Origin: Theodoxus fluviatilis | Lineage: Eukaryota > Mollusca > Gastropoda > Cycloneritida > Neritidae | Length of the DNA: 64,000 nucleotides | Assembly: GCA_034096865.1 (NCBI GenBank) | Contig: JAWQFJ010001202.1 | Location: 120,001 to 184,000 of the forward strand | Direction of reading: 5' to 3' | Program-made: the position numbers and the translations under genes | Notes under the pieces: generated by a model | Databases searched by the model: none | Told to the model about the DNA's origin: nothing | The model's input: the letters and a program-made list of their open reading frames with translations, nothing else | Part shown: piece after piece, positions 55,172 through 64,000 of the stretch | Numbering within the stretch: the stretch's first letter is position 1 | Layout of the letters: the number at the start of each line of letters is the position of its first letter

Positions 55172-56712
55172 CAGTGTTCAAAAAAAGTAGAGGATATTGA
55201 TATAAATGAGGCTATAACCAAATTTCATTTATAATCAGAGACTTGCTTTATTTCATTATGGATGCAACAGCATGTTAAAAACATTTTCAAAGCAAAAATC
55301 AACAACAAAATTAGTCACGTGACTTTTTACACGCTTCCCCTCAAAGCAGGGTGACATTTAAAAAATAACAAAAGTTCTAAAAGTCTCTAATAACGGATTG
55401 GGCCTCCGTTATCAGTCAAACAGGCTGTGCAGCGCCTCCTCATGCTGTTGATGTGCTGCCTGATGGTTGCTTGAGGAATTGCAGCCCATTCCTGCTGGAG
55501 GACAAGGGCCAGCTGCTGAAGGTTCTGGGGAGCTGGAACGACATCACAGACACGTCTCCCCAGAAAGTCCCACAGGTTTTCAAGAGTGGACAGGTCGGGG
55601 GACATCGATGGCCATGGCAAGGAATTGATCTGCCGTCTTTGCAGGTGATTCCTGACGACATTTGCTCGATGAGCTGGGGCATTGGCGTCCTGCAAGATGA
55701 ATCCCGGCCCATGGCGGCGTGCAAAGGGCACAACAAGTGGATCAATGATGTTGTCCCGGTAGTAGACACCATTGACATTGCCCTGGCACACATGAAGGGG
55801 CGTTCTGCCAGTGCTGGCGATGCCACCACACACCATAACGCTGCCCCGCCCAAAGCGGTGGTGAGCAATCATGTTGTCCTGATGATAACGGTCTCCACGA
55901 TGCCTCCAAACCCGCACCCGGCCATCGTTGAAGTCCAGCTCGAATCTCGATTCGTCCGAAAACATCATGTCACCCCATTGGCGCCTGGTCCATCGTTGGT
56001 GGATGCGGCACCAGGCGTTTCTTGCTTGGCGATGGCGTGGTGTGAGAGGCAACACTATCCGCGGTCTAAAGGCGTTCACCTGAGCGTCGTGCAACCCGTT
56101 TCGGATGGTCTGGGCGGAGACTTGAACCCCTGCTACCTGTTGGAGGTGTTGTCGCAACCGGGTAGCACTTTGGGTGTTGTTTAGTTGACCATGATTGGTG
56201 ATGATCAAGTCTTGACGACGGGTGGTTATTCTTGCTCACCCACTTCTAGGCGTGTCGACAACTTTTCCGGTATTAAGGTAACGGTTCCACAGTCTGCTGA
56301 TGACAGACTGTGAAACACCAAGGTGTCTTGCCACGTTCACCTGCGTACTTACGGTCTGTAGCTTTCCGACTCTGACCCATCTTTGGTCTCTTAGCCGATG
56401 CATGATTTCAACTGAAGTTTTGACCGACTGTGCGGCTAGAACACACTTGCCAGGAGTGAGTACAGTCAAAATTATTCGATTTTGCACGTGTTTTTGACGC
56501 AGAAAACCTTTGTGTGAAAATGGGGCATTGACCCCAAACTGCCTTGCGTTAATTTACTTTTTTGCACGAGCATCCAGGAACTAGGTCAATGGTGTGAAAA
56601 TGTAGGGCACTGGTGTGGCTATCCATGACCATCAATAAATAATTCCTACCTTTTAAGATTCATCTGATTTTTATGCTTCAAACTCAATATCCCCTACTTT
56701 TTTTGAACACTG
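55172..56712 (-). mobile_element. Tc1/mariner element, nearly intact
   Basis: 1541 bp between TA dinucleotides (55170-55171 and 56713-56714). Inverted ends CAGTGTTCAAAAAAAGTAG and CTACTTTTTTTGAACACTG extend to about 29 bp with one mismatch. It encodes a transposase with a single internal stop on the minus strand. Lies in mask intron e1/e2. Confidence 0.93.
55387..56487 (-). pseudogene. Tc1/mariner transposase with one in-frame stop
   Basis: From ATG at 56487: VEIMHRLRDQRWVRVGKLQ, VNVARHLGVSQSVISRLWNR (helix-turn-helix), VVDTPRSG, then TGA at 56236-56238. The same frame continues ARITTRRQDLIITNHGQL. Catalytic-domain motifs follow: MMFSDESRFELDF, SVMVCGGI, FILQDANAPAHRANVV, WPSMSPDLSTLENLWDFLGR, ending GGPIRY at 55387. 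The stop sits where related proteins have Arg-Pro-Arg (RSGRPR), so a CGA-to-TGA change is the likely lesion. About 366 codons in total, including the stop. Confidence 0.93.
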
Positions 56713-57323
56713 TACAAGAGTCTGTATTTTCACATCTCAGGGTTGACAAATGACTGAGATCTGTCACCAGGAGACAACAAAATTCTTAGCTCAATGATGA
56801 AATAATCATTTTAGACATAGTCCTTCATCACTTTCCAGGCATTTCTCCGAGCAAAGTGTGATTTGTTTTGCTCATTAAATTAATGCATAGTTGTTCTCTG
56901 GACTTTAGTATCTGGGTTGAATTCTTTTGCCTCCTTGTCACCAAAACCAAAACAAAGAGACTGGTAATGCCTTTTTGATTGCTATCCTCGAATATCATAG
57001 TCCTATGAAACGTGCTTATGATCTGAAACTCTGGTAGTGTGCACAATCACTTCCCTCTATTTGTTGTATATAAATAACCAAATGTTTCTATCTTTTTATC
57101 GTGCATCGCAAATTTTTAAGTTAAGAAACTGAGAGTTAAAAAAAATGAATACCATTTCAAACACTCAGCAGTAAAACCAAAAGACTACATTCAACAGATG
57201 AAAGATGATTTAATTTTAACAGGAAGAACATGAGAGACAATGCAGGTCCCAGGAAGGTAACATCAGACAGGCAGTGTAAGGCAAAAAAAATAAATAGTTG
57301 TGGTTACAGTAATAAGACTTTTA

Positions 57324-58181
57324 AACAAGAAGGGCAAAGCCCATACGACTCACATGCTTGACCTTGACCTTTATATGACCTTGACCTTCAGGTGACCTTC
57401 AAGGTCAAGGTCAAACAACTAAACCTACCAATGACATCATACACTAAGAAATGCTTTACACATTTTTCCTACCAAAATACATGTGACCTTGACCCAAGGT
57501 CAAGGTCATCCAAGGTCATGCAACACAAAGCTGTTAATTCAAGACATAGGAAGCACAATGGTGCTTATTGGCACTTTCTACCATGAGATATAGTCACTTT
57601 TAGTGGTTCACTACCCCATTTTGGTCACATTTCATAAGGGTCAAAGTGACCTTGACCTTGATGATATGTGAACAAATGTGGCTCATGATGAAAGTATAAC
57701 ATGTGCCCCACATAATTATTAAGTTTGAAACAGTTATCTTCCATAGTTCAGGGTCAAGGTCACTTCAAAATATGTATACAATCCAACTTTGAAGAGCTCC
57801 TGTGACCTTGACCTTGAAGCAAGGTCAACCAAACTGGTATCAAAAGATAGGGCTTGCTTTGACCTATATACCACTTGTAGCTAAGGTCGCCATTCTCAAT
57901 AACGTGGGAGAAAATTGGGAAAATGTGAAAAATGACTGTTTTTGAGACCACATTTATGGCTCCTGTGACCTTGACCTTGAAGCAAAGTCAAGTCACTATG
58001 TATGTTTTTTGAGGCCTTGTCATCATACACCATCATGCCACATTTGGTGTTGATAGACTTAATAGTCTCCGAGAAAAATCCAACGTTTAAGATTTTTACG
58101 GACGGACGCCCGGACGGACGGACGGACGGACGACACGGCTCAGTACATAGACTCACTTTTGCTTCGCATGTGAGTCAAAAA
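57324..58181. repeat. TGACCT-rich interspersed repeat, copy 3
   Basis: About 855 bp, nearly base-for-base the same as copy 2 at 23894..24734; differences include a longer GACGGACG run near 58100. More than ten TGACCT/AGGTCA hexamers. The high identity suggests recent spread. Confidence 0.93.
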
Positions 58182-58267
58182 GGGTTGGTAGGACAGTCTG
58201 AACTTTAAAAAATCGTTTTCAATTTAGAGGAGGCCAGGTTCAACATAAGTTTCTTTTTCACTGAAAG

Positions 58268-59470
58268 TTCAGTTCAGTTCAGTTCAGTCTCTTAACCCTG
58301 AGATGGGTTGTTGAGGCACCACTGATGACTTTCAGACAATCTTCCTCCATCGATCTCTATCCTCTGTGGCTTGCTGTGAGTCAGCAAAGGTCAAGCCTGT
58401 CCACTCTTTGATGTTGTCTTTCCACCTCTTTCTCTGCCTGCCTCTCCTTCTCCCACCTGGTACGGTACCTTGCAGGATGGTCTTGGCCAGCCCACTGCCT
58501 CTTGACACATGACTGTACCACTTCAACTTTCTGCTTTTCACGATTGAGAGCAGGTCTTCGTACTGTCCAAATGCTCTCCTGATCCTGTTGCTGACTTCCT
58601 CATTTGTGACATGGTCTTTATATGAGATGTTCAGAATCTTGCGGTAGCATCTCATTTCCAGAGCTTGTATCCGTCTCTGTAGTTCAGATGTGAGGACTCA
58701 CATGCATACAAGAATAGGGAGATGCCAGCGTGCGCATGAGCCTGATCTTCGATGCGAGAGTAATATTTCTGTCACGCCATATTGGCTTTAACTTTGCCAA
58801 TGCTGCTGTTGTTTGTACTATCCTGGACAGTATCTCTGGTTTGGACCCTTCATCAGTCACAACAGATCCCAGATATTTGAAGTTGTTCACAGCTTCCAGT
58901 TTTTGGCCCTTCACTTTGATTTCCATTTTGAAGCCCCCAGGTATGTTCGTCATCACCTTGGTCTTCTCGGCGCTGATCTCCATTCCATATGCCTGTGTGG
59001 TCTTGTCTAGGTGCTCGACAAGACTAGTCAGCTCCTCTTTTCTTCCTGCTAATCCATCAATGTCATCAGCAAAACATAAGTTGGTGATCTTTCTGCCACA
59101 GATGCTAATTGATCCTTCGAGATCTGCTAGGGCATCAGTCATTATCCTTTCGAGGAAGTGGTTGAAGAGTGTGGGGGAGAGTAGTCAGCCCTGTCTGACT
59201 CCGACCGTTGTCCTGATTCTTTTGCCTGTGGTACCATTGAACAGGACTGCGCTGGTCGCTCTGTCATATAGATGTTCGACAACTTTGATGATCTTGGAGC
59301 TGATGTTGTAGCTTTTCATTGTGGCCCACAGTGCAGCATGCCAGACTCTGTCAAATGCTTTCTTAAAGTCTATAAAGACATGGTACAGATCTTGTTGGTG
59401 TTGTAGATGTTTCTCACACAGGACTCTCAGATTGAAGATCTGTTCGGTGGTGCTCTTACCTGGTCAGAAC
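58268..59470 (-). pseudogene. 5'-truncated non-LTR retrotransposon (reverse transcriptase fragment)
   Basis: Minus strand reads TTEQIFNLRVLCEKHLQHQQ, YHVFIDFKKAFDRVWHAALW, TTVGVRQG, a TGA stop, LLSPTLFNHFLERIMTDAL, then LCFADDIDGLAG (the catalytic FADD box), VNNFKYLGSVVTDEGSK. Two frame shifts near 58680 lead to ELQRRIQALEMRCYRKIL and GRQRKRWKDNIKEWTGLTFA. The 3' end carries an ACTGA tandem tail (58268..58287). At least one stop and two frameshifts make it dead. The clade (jockey/RTE/CR1-like) was not resolved. Confidence 0.88.
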
Positions 59471-59789
59471 TGAAAACTTTTTTTAATGCTCAAATTTAAA
59501 AAAGTTATGGGTCGACAGAAAAAAATAGGGTCGGTTACTTTACCATAACCACAACTAATAGTTGCCTATTAATAAGAGCACTGTCAAGCCAAAGCACACC
59601 TAAGCACCAACAGTGGAGACATGCACGTAATGGAAACTGACAGGAAACAGCGCCCACTTTCTCCAGCAAGGGGCAGAGGTTCCACACAATGCTGCACTGT
59701 CTCAAAGGTGCAAAAGGGAACACTTGCTCATGGTGTAGCAGCTGTTGCTGTTACAGCATGGTAACAGAGCAATACAGTTTACCTCTACA

Positions 59790-60835
59790 CATACATCCTG
59801 CACACAGACATCCTGCACATGGGCGTCCTGCACACCGACACCCTGCATACAGGCATCCTGCACACAGGTCTCCTGCACAGACACCCTGCACACAGGCATC
59901 CTGCACACCGACACCCTGCACACAGGTCTCCTGCACAGACACCCTGCACACAGGCATCCTGCACACCGACACCCTGCATACAGGCATCCTGCACACAGGC
60001 ATCCTGCACACAGGCATCCTGCACACAGGCATCCTGCACACAGGCATCCTGCACACAGACATCCTGCACATGGGCGCCCTGCACACAGGTCTCCTGCACA
60101 CAGGCATCCTGCACACAGACATCCTGCACGCAGACACCCTGCACACGGGCATTCTGCACACAGGCATCCTGCACACAGGCATCCTGCACACAGACATCCT
60201 GCACACAGACATCCTGCACACAGACACCCTGCACACAGGCATCCTGCACACGGGTCTCCTGCACACAGGCATCCTGCACACAGGCACCCTGCACACAGGC
60301 ATTCTGCACACAGGCATCTTGCACACAGGCATCCTGCACACAGGCATCCTGCACACAGACACCCTGCACACAGGCACCCTGCACACAGGCATTCTGCACA
60401 CAGGCATCCTGCACACAGGCACCCTGCACACAGGCATTCTGCACACAGGCATCCTGCACACAGGCACCCTGCACACAGGCATTCTGCACACAGGCATCCT
60501 GCACACAGGCACCCTGCACACGGGCATTCTGCACACAGACACCCTGCACACAGGCATTCTGCACACGGGCATTCTGCACACAGACACCCTGCACACAGAC
60601 ACCCTGCACACAGGCATTCTGCACACAGGCATCCTGCACACAGGCACCCTGCACACGGGCATTCTGCACACAGGCATCCTGCACACAGACACCCTGCACA
60701 CAGGCATTCTGCACACAGGCATCCTGCACACAGGCATCCTGCACACAGGCACCCTGCACACGGGCATTCTGCACACAGACACCCTGCACACGGGCATTCT
60801 GCACACGGGCATCCTGCACAAGGGGGACATCCTGC
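59790..60835. repeat. 15-bp minisatellite, about 70 units
   Basis: Unit CTGCACACAGGCATC with substitutions at a few sites (CAGGCA/CAGACA, ATC/ACC/ATT, CACAC/CACGC). Since 15 is a multiple of three, several frames on both strands stay open for over 1 kb. The minus frame that is continuous with e1 reads as a five-residue VQ(D/N)AC-type repeat. It starts about 40 bp past the e1 donor. Confidence 0.98.
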
Positions 60836-60875
60836 ACATGGGCATCCTCGGGGCTGACCACAGCAAGCAACTTAC

Positions 60876-61032
60876 CTGCAGCTTCAAGTAGAGCCTCTAA
60901 CCTTGCATGCGTCTCGGGGTCCACTGTCTGAAAGGACTGACCCTCTGCTCCAGCAGCTGACAGCAAAAATCTCTCAGCTACCAGCGCTGATTCATGTTCA
61001 TCATCATTCTCATCAAGGATAAATGATTCCAC
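60876..61032 (-). CDS. mask/ANKHD1: mask exon e1: conserved N-terminal region
   Basis: Begins GTG GAA TCA after a CATTCCAG acceptor. It encodes VESFILDE, an acidic stretch, FLLSAAGAEG, then TVDPETHARLEALLEAAG, the conserved pre-ankyrin region of ANKHD1/ANKRD17. The donor is GCAG|GTAAG at 60875. Phase 0 start; one base of a Gly codon is left for e2. The acceptor shows that at least one upstream exon exists, and I did not find it before the window ends. A 15-bp tandem array starts about 40 bp into the following intron. Confidence 0.95.
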
Positions 61033-61429
61033 CTGGAATGGAATGAAAAACAAAAATTACCCTGACAGAAAGTAGTGCTCTTGGAACTTTATTATCACTC
61101 TTCAACCACCATACATTTTGCTATCTGATAAAAACTTCTCTAGTATTTCCCACATCTCAATCAACTGAATAGTCAGAGTGGCTATGATGACAATACACAG
61201 GCCATCTGAAGTAAAGGTACCACAAAGTTTCAGAAACCTACTATGAAATATCAATGAGAAAATAAAAGTTGCCCTAAGGCTAATGACACTCTTGGGGTCA
61301 GTGGTCCAACTGCCAGAGAAGTAATATGGCTAAACTAATGATTTGAGTAGTTACATTGAAGATATCAATTCAAGGGAAATGTTTCATTCCTGAGCTCAAA
61401 GATTTAGAAGTGAAGTATAGAGCATCTGT

Positions 61430-61945
<516 letters not shown>

Positions 61946-63029
61946 GTAGGGAGAGTAGGTAGTCTTGTGTCTTACAGTTCTACTTTCCTATGAACTGATA
62001 GAAATGATACCTCTAGCCTTTTTTGTTGAAGGAAGAGCTCTACTATTATTAAGCATACAGCACATGAGCGCTGACCTTTTACCAAGGGGGACACAAGAAA
62101 TCAACAGGAGCGCCATTACCAACTGATTGACATTGTTGACACACTGTGACAACTGCTAACCCTGTCAAACTAAGGTTGAAAGCAGACACAACTGGCATCC
62201 AAACCATGTGTTAGTTGCCATTTTGCAGTCAACCAGAAGGCCTTAACTTGAGTAAGTCTGGCTGAGCCTGTCCTTCAAATGTGAATCTGACCATTATGGT
62301 CCATTTCTATATCTCCTGCAAGATTGTCTGAAGAACCTCTGGGTAAGTAGATACCTATTCTCAGCAACACTGGCTGCTCACTCATTTTGACTTGGTAAAA
62401 TTAACTGGACCAAAATATATTTGTGAACAACATACAAACTATGAAATGGCAACACTGCCTGAGGTGATAAGCTCCGGAACAGAGTGACTGAATGCACCAG
62501 ATCGAGTGACAAGCAAGATATTTTGTGCTGTCAAGACCCATAGTTTTCATGATGAAATTTCAGGATGCTTCTGCTAGAGGTATTTAACAAGACAGATGGC
62601 AGGTTGTGGACTTCCTTTCTTTGAGGAAATGCACATCTGTAAAAGTGCATTTGTTGTCATTTCTTTTTGCTGACAATACAAGGATTCATTTGATCAAAAG
62701 CTACTGAGAGCATCATGTCTGTAATTAAATTATCCCCCTTTTCCCCCTCCCTGATTCTTCTCACTCAACAGAAACATAAGTTGCTCCAGTTCTGTGATTC
62801 CCTGGAGATTTTACATGGCTAACTCTGTACCACAGAAATCATGTACAAATGCAGGCATTTGCTAATTTAGATAAATGTCCTTGGGAAAGTAGGAGATTCT
62901 ATTTGTTGCACTGCAAATAAGAAAGTGGTTTGGGGCCTGTATCAAACTGTTGTCAACTGAGTAGGCTGTTTTTCCTGACTGAGATAAGGTAGCATTATCA
63001 TAAATTGAACAACACCCATGGATAGAAGT

Positions 63030-63030
<1 letters not shown>

Positions 63031-63086
<56 letters not shown>
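63031..63086. repeat. (CG)n(CA)n microsatellite
   Basis: GTGCGCGCGCG then about 46 bp of CA; a potential Z-DNA former. Confidence 0.95.
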
Positions 63087-63090
<4 letters not shown>

Positions 63091-64000
63091 TGCACGCACA
63101 CATGCCCACACACAGGGATGAAGTTTGAACTCATAATTCTGAAGGAAATTCCTGCACATAAAGAAACAAACAGCAAGTTTACTGATTTCATATCCTCTTT
63201 TTCTGAAACTATCTTTTGCCCACAATTCTTGGAGACACTCATAAAAACACCTATTGTAACACTATGCTTGTTTACAGCATCTATTTTACGTTACATCAAT
63301 ACTTATCACAAGATATTACATAAGCAATAGCTAGTGAATCATGATTTTATACTAAGCTCAGTTGCTTTTTGAAAATATGGAGCGAATTAGCTGGCCTGAG
63401 GCATCATGTATTACAACCATCTCTGATAAGTATTCTGAACCTGACAACTTATTTGCAGTTCTCACTGCACAAGGAATACAACTGCAGAGTAAGCCAGACT
63501 TTAGTTTCTCTAAAACTAGGTCTCTCTTGAACCTTAACACAGTACTAGTGAGATAAACGTTTCTGCTCCTTCTTTACCAGTACAATGCATTTTTTTCAAA
63601 AAATCTACCGGCACTGATTATTCAACTTACTTAGAGTTAGATATATGCAAAGAACACTCCTACGTGAATAATGCATGAATTCCATAAAACAGCATGCATA
63701 CAATTTGCATCCTGAACACCTAAATCCACAATGTGGCACATAGTATAATCTTGAAGATTATCTTATGAACACCAGCTAAAGACGAAGATACGTTCCACGT
63801 CTGCTTATCTGATTGATGGTCAACATTAGACCAGTAATTTGTAACTGACTGACTGGCCACTGACCATGTGAAATAAACCATCCCCACTCATCATTTATCA
63901 CATTCACTCCAGTGGAAAAGATCATAATGTGAAATACATCCATGCATTAGACACAAACAGAGCACCTGCTGATTTTAACAACATAATCTAGCTTGAATCC

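Noticed and set aside
55453..56184. 243-codon plus-strand frame
   Set aside because: Antisense shadow of the Tc1/mariner transposase.
58730..59311. 193-codon plus-strand frame
   Set aside because: Antisense of the reverse transcriptase fragment, which carries the recognisable motifs.
59689..61053. Five overlapping long open frames of 370-422 codons
   Set aside because: All are products of the 15-bp array, whose length is a multiple of three and lacks stops; only the part within e1 (60876..61032) is taken as coding.

Overview
This is an animal nuclear genomic window: introns with GT/AG borders, abundant microsatellites and minisatellites, and several transposon superfamilies. The protein similarity and the repeats fit a lophotrochozoan, most likely a mollusc; that taxonomic call is inference.

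One gene dominates. It runs right to left on the minus strand across 61032..1 and is the single invertebrate orthologue of human ANKHD1/ANKRD17 and fly mask (multiple ankyrin repeats, single KH domain). I could place 32 coding exons, about 7.2 kb of coding sequence. Splice sites and reading phases agree at every junction except that between exons e2 and e3. Order: N-terminal VESFILD region (e1), helical segment (e2), first ankyrin block (e3-e12), linker with coiled coil (e13-e15), poly-Q and second ankyrin block (e16-e22), basic/charged linker (e23-e28), KH domain (e29), long Ser/Pro-rich tail (e30-e32). The 5' end lies beyond 64000 and the last exon runs off the left edge, so both ends are outside the window.

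The introns are crowded with mobile DNA. There is a TTAA-flanked element with an intact 618-codon transposase (34001..37292, Kolobok/Mutator-like), apparently nested in an older inverted-repeat element (33627..37630). A Tc1/mariner element has one internal stop (55172..56712). A short piggyBac-like element (45906..47018) and a 5'-truncated, mutated non-LTR retrotransposon (58268..59470) are present. A 2.1 kb inverted-repeat element (50173..52248) carries smaller elements inside it. There are three copies of a TGACCT-rich repeat, six copies of a SINE-like family all in one orientation, and remnants of mariner and Kolobok-like elements.

Tandem arrays are the other striking feature: 34 bp x ~103 (16890..20390), 15 bp x ~70 beginning just after the e1 splice donor (59790..60835), 46 bp (54085..54880), 36 bp (30235..30665), 23 bp with a built-in inverted repeat (38521..38870) and 105 bp (4963..5385). 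No RNA genes and no CRISPR arrays were recognised. A possible nested minus-strand first exon sits at 14871..14962.
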